Assembly (NCBI GenBank): GCA_041394885.1 | Contig: JAWKHI010000003.1 | Coordinates: 124,001 to 188,000 of the forward strand | From: DSOI01 sp041394885 | GTDB taxonomy: Bacteria > Acidobacteriota > Terriglobia > Bryobacterales > Bryobacteraceae | Length of the DNA stretch: 64,000 nt | Direction of reading: 5' to 3' | Part shown: positions 26,099 to 34,477 of the stretch, in pieces | Position numbering within the stretch: position 1 is the stretch's first letter | How the letters are laid out: the number at the start of each line of letters is the position of its first letter | Translations under genes and position numbers: made by a program | Notes under the pieces: model-generated | What the model was told of the DNA's origin: nothing | Database searches by the model: none | What the model saw: the letters and a program-made list of their open reading frames with translations, nothing else

Positions 26099-26467
26099 TC
26101 AAGCCGCCCGCGCCGGAATCGTGCCGCCCGCGGCGGCGTCTTCGGCGGCGTCTTCGGCCTCCTGGCAGTTCAGGCACAGATGTGCCCAAGGGATGGCCTG
26201 GAGGCGCCGCTCGGAGATCGCCTCTCCACAGGCTTCACACTCGCCGAACGCGCCCTCGCCAATCCTGTCGAGTGCCGCGTCGATTGCGCGAATGGTGCGC
26301 CAATGGCGGCTCATCGATGCAATCGAGATTTCGCGATTGGCTGTATGCTGAACATCGTCCATCGCCTCGGGGACACGCTCCACGGCGATGGCATCGCGCG
26401 AAACTCTCTCGTTGGCGAGCTCCGCCCGTTTCGAGCGCAGCATTCCTTGAAAAGCTGAGTGGCGCAT
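26099..26467 (-). CDS. DksA/TraR-type zinc-finger protein
   Basis: A 122-residue protein with an N-terminal helical part and a C-terminal four-cysteine zinc finger (Cys77, Cys80, Cys98, Cys101: ECEACGEAI ... CLNCQEAE). This is the DksA/TraR layout: family members reach RNA polymerase through the secondary channel and adjust transcription under stress. It has the usual 'GEGAFGECEACG' turn. The ATG at 26467 follows a perfect AAGGAG site. It lies 12 bases before the DUF1328 gene, pointing to cotranscription. Confidence 0.92.
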   Translation of the reverse strand: MRHSAFQGMLRSKRAELANERVSRDAIAVERVPEAMDDVQHTANREISIASMSRHWRTIRAIDAALDRIGEGAFGECEACGEAISERRLQAIPWAHLCLNCQEAEDAAEDAAAGGTIPARAA

Positions 26468-26634
26468 TGTTTCTCCTTGCTGTTGCGAGTCACTGAAAAC
26501 AGTGGAGCTAGATGCAAGACGGTGACCGAAGAGCAAGGACTCGATTTTTCAGTGGCATAGCGCAACGTCAGGCGATCTGTGGGAAGTTTTTGCCCGGTCG
26601 GCCAGGGAAATTCTGTCTCCACGGGGAAGAAACG

Positions 26635-26669
26635 AAAAGTGGCGGAGGCGGCAGAACCAGACCTCCGCC
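26635..26669 (-). terminator. Rho-independent terminator after dps
   Basis: An 8-bp perfect stem (26641-26648 with 26662-26669) and 13-base loop, followed two bases later on the minus strand by four T. It lies 9 bases after the dps stop codon. Confidence 0.7.
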
Positions 26670-26677
26670 CGCATGGA

Positions 26678-27280
26678 TTAGGCGGCCGCCTCCTCCGATT
26701 CGGTCATCGTGACCATCGGGGTAGCCACCACGGATTGGGAGAGGAACCACACCTGGAACTCATTGGTCCGGATGAGGCTGCTGACGATGAGGTCATTGGT
26801 GCCATCGTCGCCGTTGTCATTGGCCACTGAGGCTCCCTCATGGGCCGTTTCGAGGATCTGTTGATGCGCGGCGAGCAGACGCGAGATCTGGATCGGCGGA
26901 GCCTCGCGGCCCCGCGGCGGACGCTCAATGGCTGTGGCCTCGGCGACGTCGGCAGCCATCGCGATACTAACGCCGCCGAGTAACTGGATTCGCTCGGCGA
27001 GTTCGTCCACCAGTCTCGATTGTTCCTCGAAGTGCTTGTCGTAGAGGAGGTGCAGTTGGTAGAAAGTCGGTCCGGACACCTGCCAGTGATGCTTCTTGTA
27101 CATGTCCCGCAGCGTGATCGTGTCCGCAAGCAGTTGGTTCAGGATCTCGACATTGGCGGAGCAGGCCTTGATCTCGAGGCTGTTCGGCAGCGGAACAACG
27201 GTTCCGAACTTTTGGAACTCGGCGCCCATCTGCTCGAGGTGAGGGGCTGCCTTGGCGGACTCGCCCGGCTTCTTTTTCAT
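26678..27280 (-). CDS. dps: Dps ferritin-like DNA-protection protein
   Basis: A 200-residue member of the Dps family, which forms 12-subunit shells that oxidise and store iron and shield DNA from peroxide. All five ferroxidase ligands are present with the exact spacing: His65 (KKHHWQVSG), His77, Asp81, Asp92 and Glu96. A 40-residue N-terminal extension rich in Lys may bind DNA. The ATG at 27280 is supported by an AAGGAG site. A terminator follows. Upstream lies a gap with a 14-bp tandem repeat. Confidence 0.95.
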   Translation of the reverse strand: MKKKPGESAKAAPHLEQMGAEFQKFGTVVPLPNSLEIKACSANVEILNQLLADTITLRDMYKKHHWQVSGPTFYQLHLLYDKHFEEQSRLVDELAERIQLLGGVSIAMAADVAEATAIERPPRGREAPPIQISRLLAAHQQILETAHEGASVANDNGDDGTNDLIVSSLIRTNEFQVWFLSQSVVATPMVTMTESEEAAA

Positions 27281-27466
27281 CTGTGTTTCTCCTTGTGTGT
27301 TGATCTTCAATTTTGCTAGACCTTCGGGGGGAAATGCCGTCGGAGCGGCTCAGGGGTTCGCGGGCGCCGCAGCTAGGGCCGACACGCCCGAAGCGGCCGC
27401 TCGCCACCACCCCGCGCGCTACGGAGACACGCGGCGGAGACCAGGAGTTACACGGGGACGAGAGAA

Positions 27467-27529
27467 TCAGTGCCGGCGGGTCAGTGCCGGAGGATCAGTG
27501 CCGACGGGTCAGTGCCGGAGGATCAGTGG
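27467..27529. repeat. 14-bp tandem repeat, 4.5 units
   Basis: Four head-to-tail units of the form TCAGTGCCGRMGGR (27467-27480, 27481-27494, 27495-27508, 27509-27522) plus a partial TCAGTGG. Units 2 and 4 are identical; units 1 and 3 differ from each other at one base. The last partial copy contains the stop codon of the histidine kinase at 27523. The repeat therefore lies in the tail of that gene's mRNA and upstream of dps. Confidence 0.85.
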
Positions 27530-30500
27530 TTGATCGGCAGCTCAAACACGAACGTGGAGCCTTGATGGAGTCCCGCGCTCTCCACCCAAATCCGGCCGCC
27601 GTATCGGGTCACGATGCGCTGGCAGATCGAAAGGCCAATGCCGGTCCCTTCGGTTTCGGCTCCATGGAGACGCTTGAAAATCTTGAAAACGGTTTCGTGA
27701 TCTCGCGGTTCGATGCCGATACCGTTGTCGGCGATGCGGACGACGCCGTGTGTCGCGTGCGTTTCACCGGTGATGCGGATCTCGGGATCGTGGGCGCCGC
27801 GATATTTGATCGCGTTGCCAATCAGGTTCTGAAAGATCTGCACGAACTGGCTCTCGGATCCACGGACGGTGGGCAGAGCGCCCAGAACCTCCACGCGGGC
27901 GCTGCCTTCGCGAATGGTGGACTGAAGGTTCGAAATGGCGAGCGCGGCGCAGGCGTTGAGGTCCGCTGTGCCATCCTCGCGTGTGTTGGCTCCGGCTTCG
28001 GTATATTTCAACAGGTCTGAGAACAATTGGCTCATTCGTCTGGCGGCATTGCGCACATGCCCCATTAGAGCCAGGCCGCGCTCGTCGAGTTTGCCGTCGA
28101 GGTGACGCTCCAGAAGTTGCGTGAAACTGACGGCCGTTCGCAGCGGTTCCTGCATATCGTGCGCGGCGATGTAGGCAAACGATTCCAGTTCGGCGTTGAC
28201 CGTCTCCAACTCCTGCATCGCCATGCGCAGGTCGTGCACGTCGGTATTGGAGCCGAACCACTTGACGATGTCGCCTTCCTGATTTCGGAGGGCTGACGCG
28301 CGGGTGCGAAACCAACGATACACGCCGTCGTGCCGCCGGATGCGAAACTCCACATCGAGCGGCTTTTGAGAGGCCACGGCCGCCTGCCAGGCCGATATCG
28401 TAGCCTCACGGTCTGCCGGATGGACGCGCTCGAGCCACCCATAGCCGAGCTGCTGCTCGGCGGGGATTCCGGTGTAATCCACCCACCGCTGGTTGAGATA
28501 GTCGCACTGCCCACCGGGCTGGCAGGTCCAAACCAACTCTGGGACATTCTCCGACAGCAGACGGAACCGCTCCATGCTCTCGCGCAGGGCGAGATGATTT
28601 CGCTTGCGTTCCGTGATGTCGGTGACAAAGGCGACGTGCAGCACCGAGTTGGCGGTCCGCAGCGAGCCCAATGTGACCTCGACGGGAAAGATCTCGCCCG
28701 AGGCGCGCCTGCCCGACAGCTCGCGGCCAACCGCCATCGCCCGGGTCTCGGGTTGGGCCGCGTAGGACGCGCGATGGCTGACATGAACTTCGCGGCTGGC
28801 CTCCGGCATGAGCAGCTCGATAGGCTGGCCTTTCAAGGAATCGGCGCTGTATCCGAAAATGCGGCAGGCGGTGGAATTGGCGAGCTCAATACGGCCGTCG
28901 GACCGGACGCCGATCACACCTTGAGCAGCATTCTCCAACAACAGCCGGGAACGCTCTTCGCTTTCCTCGAGCGCGGTGACATAGTTGCGCTCGTCGGTGA
29001 GGTCCCGCAGGATGTCGCTGAAGCCCAACAAGGACCCGTCGCCGGCGCGGCGTGCACTGATGGAGACGTCGGCCCAATACAGCTCCCCACTCTTGCGCAC
29101 ACGCCAGCTACGGTCCCGCACTTCCCCATCCCGGGCGGCAACCGCGAGCAAACTGGCCGGGCGCTGCTTGTCGCGGTCGGCGAGCGGAAACAGGAGCTCA
29201 TAGTTCCTGCCGATGACTTCACTGGCGGCATAGCCTGTGATCCGCGCCGCCCCGGAGTTCCAACTCTGGACGCGGCCATCCGGGTCCAAAGCGAAGATGG
29301 CGGTGTTTCGTGCCCCGTCCACGAGGAGGCGAAACCGTTCTTCACTGTCGCGCGCCGCGGCTTCTGCCTCTTTCAGCGCGGTGATGTCGACGTTCAAACC
29401 CACCCAGGCATCGACGTGACCGTCCGGTGAGACCACCGGGTACCCGCGAACCGCCGTCCACCTCCAGGAACCGCTCACATGGCGGAGACGATATTCGGTC
29501 GCAAACGGGCTCTGCGCTTCGATGGCCTTCGTCCAGGCCGCCGATGCTCCCTGGCGATCACCGGGATGCACCGCATCCAGCCATCCCGAGCCCAGCCGCT
29601 CGGCGGCGGTTTGGCCCGTGAACGCGCACCAGGAAGAAGAATCCTCTTGCATCAGGCCTTGCGCGTCGGCGGTCCAGATCACTTGATCGCTGGCTTTGAG
29701 AAGTTCGTGAAACTTGCGTTGCCGCAGCTCCAATTCCGGTTCGTCGTGCGTAAGGCTCATCCGGAGCGCACGATCCTCTTCGTTGACGCGGAGCAGCGCC
29801 GGCGCCAGGATGCCATCCTCGCGAACCAGCGGTTCGAGATCGGGCTCCAGGCTCAGCGTTGGATGCACTTCGGTCCAATAGTGAGCCATGCGGATGAAAC
29901 CGAGGAACAGCAGGAGTTGCTCAATCCGGACCGGACCGAGCAGGCGCCGGAGTTGCCCGAGAAACGCCGATGTCCGGTCCGGATACAGCATCACCGCGGC
30001 GCAGGCGAAGAAGAATTCCTTGCCGAGCGCGCTATCGTAAAGCGGCCAGGATTCAAGCGCGCCCGGATGAGCGGCGAGCCGTTCCAGATATTCCTGCCGG
30101 CCGGCGACACTGGGGAGCGGGTCAGCCACCAGGCGCTGGACTGCCTCCAGATCCATGGGACTGCATTCGGGGTCACCGGCGATGTACCCCTTGCCGATCA
30201 GGAAAGCGCAATGCCGGGCGATGCAATAGCGGACAGAGCAGAATCGCGACAGGTAGGTGAATAGCTGCTCCTTGAAAAGCGATGGCGGCGGGCTGTCGAG
30301 GTAGGCGAACTCGGCGAAACCGAAAAGAGCCCATGCGATGGCGGGCTCACTCTGCGCCTGCTCGGCAGGCGCTACTCCCATCCGTTGCTCTATCCGCTGC
30401 CAAAGGTCCGCCAGCGGGCCGGGGTTGCGCCACTCCGGCCGGTTATCCCGCGCGGCGAGTTGCTCCTCGAGTTCGCGAACCCGCCGCCGCAGGGCCTCTG

Positions 30501-30555
30501 TCTCGGAATGGGCGGGGTGGTTCACACTCCCGCCCTGGCTACCCGGCTCTGGCAT
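27523..30555 (-). CDS. Soluble multi-PAS histidine kinase with AhpD-like N-terminal domain
   Basis: A 1010-residue protein with no membrane helix. Residues 17-36 form a short coiled coil. Residues about 70-250 look like a carboxymuconolactone decarboxylase/AhpD-type all-helical domain, with Cys106, Cys111, His115 and Cys116 in FCSVRYCIARHCAF and a matching second half (ALGKEFFFACAAVML, RIEQLLLFLGFIRMAHYW). About four PAS/PAC units follow (from ~275 to ~775). The kinase core has His799 (YIAAHDMQEPLR) and the G2 box GTGIGLSICQRIV near the end. There is no receiver domain, so a separate regulator must be the partner. Nearness to dps and CsbD suggests a redox or peroxide stress signal, but this is inference. 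Confidence 0.88.
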   Translation of the reverse strand: MPEPGSQGGSVNHPAHSETEALRRRVRELEEQLAARDNRPEWRNPGPLADLWQRIEQRMGVAPAEQAQSEPAIAWALFGFAEFAYLDSPPPSLFKEQLFTYLSRFCSVRYCIARHCAFLIGKGYIAGDPECSPMDLEAVQRLVADPLPSVAGRQEYLERLAAHPGALESWPLYDSALGKEFFFACAAVMLYPDRTSAFLGQLRRLLGPVRIEQLLLFLGFIRMAHYWTEVHPTLSLEPDLEPLVREDGILAPALLRVNEEDRALRMSLTHDEPELELRQRKFHELLKASDQVIWTADAQGLMQEDSSSWCAFTGQTAAERLGSGWLDAVHPGDRQGASAAWTKAIEAQSPFATEYRLRHVSGSWRWTAVRGYPVVSPDGHVDAWVGLNVDITALKEAEAAARDSEERFRLLVDGARNTAIFALDPDGRVQSWNSGAARITGYAASEVIGRNYELLFPLADRDKQRPASLLAVAARDGEVRDRSWRVRKSGELYWADVSISARRAGDGSLLGFSDILRDLTDERNYVTALEESEERSRLLLENAAQGVIGVRSDGRIELANSTACRIFGYSADSLKGQPIELLMPEASREVHVSHRASYAAQPETRAMAVGRELSGRRASGEIFPVEVTLGSLRTANSVLHVAFVTDITERKRNHLALRESMERFRLLSENVPELVWTCQPGGQCDYLNQRWVDYTGIPAEQQLGYGWLERVHPADREATISAWQAAVASQKPLDVEFRIRRHDGVYRWFRTRASALRNQEGDIVKWFGSNTDVHDLRMAMQELETVNAELESFAYIAAHDMQEPLRTAVSFTQLLERHLDGKLDERGLALMGHVRNAARRMSQLFSDLLKYTEAGANTREDGTADLNACAALAISNLQSTIREGSARVEVLGALPTVRGSESQFVQIFQNLIGNAIKYRGAHDPEIRITGETHATHGVVRIADNGIGIEPRDHETVFKIFKRLHGAETEGTGIGLSICQRIVTRYGGRIWVESAGLHQGSTFVFELPINH

Positions 30556-30577
30556 TCCGCAATTATAGGATAGCGGG

Positions 30578-31138
30578 CTAGTCTTCCTTGTCGACCATCA
30601 GTTCGTTATGCACGGCAAAGACATTCGGAACGCCGCGGGCCTGAGCGAACGCGATGTTCTTGTCGCCTTCGTTGGCAACCGCCCCCTTCAATGTGACCGT
30701 TCCATTCTTCACGATGATGTGGATCGGCGGCACCGCGCGCAAAGCATAGCGATTGAGGGCGGTGTGCCCATAAATCGCGCGATAGGTGGCCAGCCGGATG
30801 CGGTCATCCATGGGCGAGGTGGGGAGCACCTCGATCTTGTTTTCCACTTTCTCCACGCCCTCAATGTCCTTGACGACGCGTTCGGCCGAGGACTTCAGCG
30901 TCGGCCGGGTCACCTCGCCCATCAGGGTGACAGTGCCGTCATTCACCTTGTAGGCGAAATTGTCGAACACGCCGTAATAGGGCAGCATCACCAATTCGTG
31001 CCGCACCTGACGCACAATCCGGTCATACCCGGCGCCGCGGACCTCAGCCACCGACTGTGTTTGTGGCTGCTTTACTTTACTGTCGGCCTGTGCGAACGCC
31101 GCACTGGCAATGATCATGCAAATCACTACTTTCTTCAT
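30578..31138 (-). CDS. Periplasmic protein with two BON domains
   Basis: A 186-residue exported protein: signal peptide (MKKVVICMIIASAAFAQA), then two BON domains at about 38-108 (VNDGTVTLMGEVTRP, VEKVENKIEVL) and 113-183 (VKNGTVTLKGAVANE). BON domains bind phospholipid or surface glycan, and OsmY-type members protect the envelope under osmotic stress. An AGGAG site precedes the ATG. It is followed in the same direction by the PAS kinase gene and preceded by the SYLF gene, 28 bases away. Confidence 0.93.
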   Translation of the reverse strand: MKKVVICMIIASAAFAQADSKVKQPQTQSVAEVRGAGYDRIVRQVRHELVMLPYYGVFDNFAYKVNDGTVTLMGEVTRPTLKSSAERVVKDIEGVEKVENKIEVLPTSPMDDRIRLATYRAIYGHTALNRYALRAVPPIHIIVKNGTVTLKGAVANEGDKNIAFAQARGVPNVFAVHNELMVDKED

Positions 31139-31166
31139 GGTCTTGTCTCCTGTCTAGTTCTGTCAT

Positions 31167-31862
31167 CTACTTTTTTTCCCACATGGAATAGCGGTTGAGC
31201 GTAACCACCAGAGGCCGCGCCGCCGCCGGCACCGGGGCTTTGCGCCCGGCGAGGATCTCTTCGTTGGATAGCCTCTTTCCATAAACGGCTTCGTTGTCGC
31301 TGGAGTCTTCGCGGAGGGTCGAGCCTTCCAGCGCCAACCCGGCAAAGACGCCGCGCGAACGCGAGTAGCCGAGTATTTCCGCCTGCATGTAGGCATCGGT
31401 TTCGGCTTGTACGGACCGTCCCACGGGGCCGGCCATCGCAGCCGCCGAGCCGCCGATGGTGAATTCGCTCTTCAGCATCTTCTCGGCGCCCCGCTCATTC
31501 ATCACGAGCAGCACCACATCCACTTCGCCGCCGCCGATTTGGAGCCCGACGCTTCCGCCTTCCACACGAACGGTGCCGGGCCCGGTCCATCCACCGCCCG
31601 GACGCCGGCACATGAGGACTCCCTTGCCGTATTTGGCGCCGACAAGGAAGCCTCCCTTTTTCAGGCCAGGGATGATGGCGACACAGTGGGCCTTTTCAAA
31701 CAGCTCCAGCGGAATGCTCTTATCGCCGGCGGTCATGATCTCATTGAATACGACGCGCGCCTCCTCGATTCGTTTCACCGCTTCGGGAGGCTTGTCCTTG
31801 GAAGACGCAGAGCCGGCCAAGACCAGGGCTGCAATCGTGGTTGCGATCCATGTTCGTTTCAT
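31167..31862 (-). CDS. SYLF (Ysc84-type) lipid-binding domain protein
   Basis: A 231-residue exported protein with a signal peptide (residues 1 to about 21) and a SYLF domain: HCVAIIPGLKKGGFLVGAKYG, GVLMCRRPGGGWTGPGTVRV and VGLQIGGGEVDVVLLVMNE. SYLF proteins bind phosphoinositides in eukaryotes; bacterial ones are exported and of unknown role, often near BON and OmpA genes as here. It has an AGGAG ribosome site and lies 8 bases after the DUF3185-like gene. Confidence 0.93.
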   Translation of the reverse strand: MKRTWIATTIAALVLAGSASSKDKPPEAVKRIEEARVVFNEIMTAGDKSIPLELFEKAHCVAIIPGLKKGGFLVGAKYGKGVLMCRRPGGGWTGPGTVRVEGGSVGLQIGGGEVDVVLLVMNERGAEKMLKSEFTIGGSAAAMAGPVGRSVQAETDAYMQAEILGYSRSRGVFAGLALEGSTLREDSSDNEAVYGKRLSNEEILAGRKAPVPAAARPLVVTLNRYSMWEKK

Positions 31863-31870
31863 TGTGTCTC

Positions 31871-32080
31871 CTACTTCTTGCTGCCGACGCCGATCAAGAC
31901 GATGCCGCCAATCACGGCGGCTGCCCCGGCGATCGGTGGCAGTGGTACGGTCTTGGTGGATTCCTTATTAATTTCCACCGGTCCCAGGTCGACGACTTTC
32001 TCCTGAGTTCGATAGGAGAAGCCTTGCCATACGAGGGCCACAAGCCCTAGGGCAATCAACACGATTCCTGCGATCTTCAT
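31871..32080 (-). CDS. DUF3185-like small membrane protein
   Basis: A 69-residue protein with two membrane helices (AGIVLIALGLVALVWQGFSY and IAGAAAVIGGIVLIGVGS) around the segment REKVVDLGP-like TQEKVVDLGPVEI and TKTVPLPPIAG. This matches small membrane proteins of the DUF3185 type seen beside BON and SYLF genes. The ATG at 32080 has an AAAGGA site. Function unknown. Confidence 0.8.
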   Translation of the reverse strand: MKIAGIVLIALGLVALVWQGFSYRTQEKVVDLGPVEINKESTKTVPLPPIAGAAAVIGGIVLIGVGSKK

Positions 32081-32153
32081 TGCGTTCCTTTCGGGGGTTC
32101 TAAAGAGGGGAGGCAACTCGTCATCCGAGCCGCTCCCCATAACGCTCGAGCTC

Positions 32154-34091
32154 TCAGTGGCTCGATACGGGCGCTACTTCAACCGAAGTCCGGATCGATT
32201 CACCCGACACCACGATTTCCACCCGGCGGTTCTGCTGGCGCCCCGCGGCGTTCCTGTTGTCGGCCACCGGCCTGGATTCGCCAAACCCCTGGGCCGTTAC
32301 GGCAGTCTGGCTTACTCCGTTGGCGATGAAGTAGTCCCTCACCGTTCCGGCGCGGCGCTCGGAAAGTGTCTGGTTGAAGGACTCGCTACCCACAGAGTCC
32401 GTGTGGCCTTCCACCTCGAGTTTCAGTTCCGGATGCGCGGCGATGATTCCGCTGATGCGGGCGAGCTTTTCGCGCGCCGCCGGACGGAGGGCATATTTGC
32501 CGGTTTCAAACAGCACGTCGGACATGTTCACGATCAGGCCCCGCGCTGTCTCTTTGGTAACCAGAACGGCATTGAGTTGTTCGCGCAACTGATCACGCAT
32601 CCGGGCGCGTTCGGCTTCCGCCTCGGAACGTGCGCGGTCGGCCTTGGCCGCGTCCGCGCGGGCCTGCTCAGCCTCCTGCCGGAAGCGTTGCTGTTGCGCT
32701 TCGAGCTTGGCCTGTTCGGCGAGGGCCTGCTTGCGGGCCTCTTCCGCCGCCAACCGCTTTTGCTCGGCTTCCGCTGCCATGGCGCGAGCCTGTTCGGCTT
32801 CCGCCGCGATGGCTGCCTGCTGCGCTCGCAGCTTTTCCTGCTCGGCGAGGGCGGCCTGCCGGGCGGCTTCCGCCGCGGAGCGTTCCTGCGCGGCCTGCTC
32901 GGCGCGCAGGTTCGCCTCCTGCGCCTGCGCCGTCGCGGCCTGCGCTTGGACGGTTGCCGCCAGCGTCTGTGACTCCGCCATTTGCCGTGCCTTCTCGGCG
33001 GCCATCCGCGCATCGGCGAGAGCGGCTTTCTCGAGTTCCAGCCGTTCCCGCTGCCGCTGTTCCTGATCGGCGCGGATCTTGGCGTTCAGTTCCCGCTCGA
33101 GCGCCAGCTTCCGTTCCGATTCGGCTAACTCGCGTTTGCGGGATTCCTGTTCGGCGGCTGTCCGCGCGGACGCCAGCCGTTGCTCGGCGGCGATACGCTC
33201 AGCCTCGAGGCGATCTTCCTCGGCGCGTTTCACCGAAATCAGCCGGGCGTCTTCAGAAAGCTGAGTGACGTTGCGGGCGAGCGTAAGCACCCGCTTCATG
33301 TCTCCCTTATTGTTGAAGTAGGCTTCGGCGTTAAGAAGGTCGTTCCCGGCCTTCTTTAGCGTGTCGGGCGCGTAGCGATCCCCGCCCATGGCCTTCGCGA
33401 TGGCGAGAGCGTGTTTGGCCTGCGCGAGCGCGGAAGGTGCTTCCTTGCCGGTCTTGCGTGACCACACGCGGTGGGCTTCCGGAAGGCGGCTGGCGTACAT
33501 GCCCTTTGGCCAAAGTTCGTACTTGGCTTCAAGCGGCGAGATGGTTCCTGTCGTGTTCTTGCCGACGACGGCCTCCATCACGATGACGTCACTCGGTTGC
33601 GTCACCGCGAAGTAGGGCTCGGCGGTGACGATCAGACCAAAGCTCTGCAATTCGGTAGCTGCTTGCAGCTTGGCGTCGTCATCTCCGTCGAGCGCGAGTT
33701 CACCGAGATTCTCGGGACGCCCCTCGGGCGTGATCGCCCACAATACGTAGGTCAAATACTCGTCGCCGTTTGACTGGGGTGGATTCAGCTTGTCCACGGT
33801 TGCTTCCACCTTCGTTGCGCCCTGACGGCTGTCGATGCGGACGGAGCCTTCAGCGCGAGGAGAGAGACTCGTCGCCTTGAGGTCCATCTCAGTGGAGCCC
33901 TGTTTGTGGTGGAAATTCACCACCTTGATAGACCGGGAAACGACGTCGACGCGAAACACCGGCACGCCGCTATCCGGCACCTGGGCAGCCGGCTGCTGCG
34001 CCAAAATCGTCTGCACCAAAACTGGATTTACCGAGATCGAGCAGACGGCGAGTACGCCGACGCCCAAGCTCCTCCTGAACCACAAATACAT
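32154..34091 (-). CDS. OmpA-family peptidoglycan-binding protein with long coiled coil
   Basis: A 645-residue envelope protein. It has a signal peptide (to about residue 32, LAQQPA), a beta-rich N-terminal domain (about 40-210), then a very long alanine/glutamate coiled coil (about 280-500) able to span the periplasm. The C-terminal OmpA domain (about 515-630) shows VLFETGKYALRPAAREKL, LEVEGHTDSVGSESFNQTLS and the Asp/Arg pair for diaminopimelate binding in NRRVEIVV. It probably ties the outer membrane to the cell wall. It is the first gene of the run leading to SYLF, BON and the PAS kinase. An AAAGGA site precedes the ATG. Confidence 0.92.
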   Translation of the reverse strand: MYLWFRRSLGVGVLAVCSISVNPVLVQTILAQQPAAQVPDSGVPVFRVDVVSRSIKVVNFHHKQGSTEMDLKATSLSPRAEGSVRIDSRQGATKVEATVDKLNPPQSNGDEYLTYVLWAITPEGRPENLGELALDGDDDAKLQAATELQSFGLIVTAEPYFAVTQPSDVIVMEAVVGKNTTGTISPLEAKYELWPKGMYASRLPEAHRVWSRKTGKEAPSALAQAKHALAIAKAMGGDRYAPDTLKKAGNDLLNAEAYFNNKGDMKRVLTLARNVTQLSEDARLISVKRAEEDRLEAERIAAEQRLASARTAAEQESRKRELAESERKLALERELNAKIRADQEQRQRERLELEKAALADARMAAEKARQMAESQTLAATVQAQAATAQAQEANLRAEQAAQERSAAEAARQAALAEQEKLRAQQAAIAAEAEQARAMAAEAEQKRLAAEEARKQALAEQAKLEAQQQRFRQEAEQARADAAKADRARSEAEAERARMRDQLREQLNAVLVTKETARGLIVNMSDVLFETGKYALRPAAREKLARISGIIAAHPELKLEVEGHTDSVGSESFNQTLSERRAGTVRDYFIANGVSQTAVTAQGFGESRPVADNRNAAGRQQNRRVEIVVSGESIRTSVEVAPVSSH

Positions 34092-34298
34092 AAAAAATCC
34101 TTTCCGAATTCGCTTGGCTTCCTAAGCGATCCGGCAGGGAGACATGAGCATGGGCGCCGGCGTTACACTGTGGCCGCTGGCGAAGGAGCGCATCCAATAG
34201 CTACCCACTTATCTATCGTTCGTTCTTTCACGGCCTGGCTCACCAGAACTGTAACAACCGAATTGTCTGTAGGGTCTACCGGCTGGAGGTGACACACA

Positions 34299-34466
34299 GT
34301 GTTACATTATGCGTTGGCATTCTTGATCGTGGCGCTCATCGCGGCTTTCTTGGGATTCGGTGGGATCGCGGGCGCCGCGGCTGGAATCGCGAAATTCCTC
34401 TTTTTCGTGTTCCTCATTCTGTTCGTCGTTTCCCTGGTGATGGGCCGCGGACGAACCGTGGTCTGA
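34299..34466 (+). CDS. DUF1328 (YtjA-type) small membrane protein, copy 2
   Basis: A 55-residue peptide beginning at a GTG with a perfect GGAGGT ribosome site 8 bases upstream (34285-34290). It has two helices (YALAFLIVALIAAFLGFGG and KFLFFVFLILFVVSLVMG) around GIAGAAAGIA. Helix order, loop and length match the copy at 25916-26086, with clear but not close identity. It points the opposite way to the OmpA gene and stands alone. Confidence 0.88.
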   Translation: MLHYALAFLIVALIAAFLGFGGIAGAAAGIAKFLFFVFLILFVVSLVMGRGRTVV

Positions 34467-34477
34467 CGTATCCCCTA

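Noticed and set aside
27467..27529. Possible CRISPR array
   Set aside because: Units are 14 bases and directly adjacent with no spacers, and no cas gene is near. It is a simple tandem repeat.
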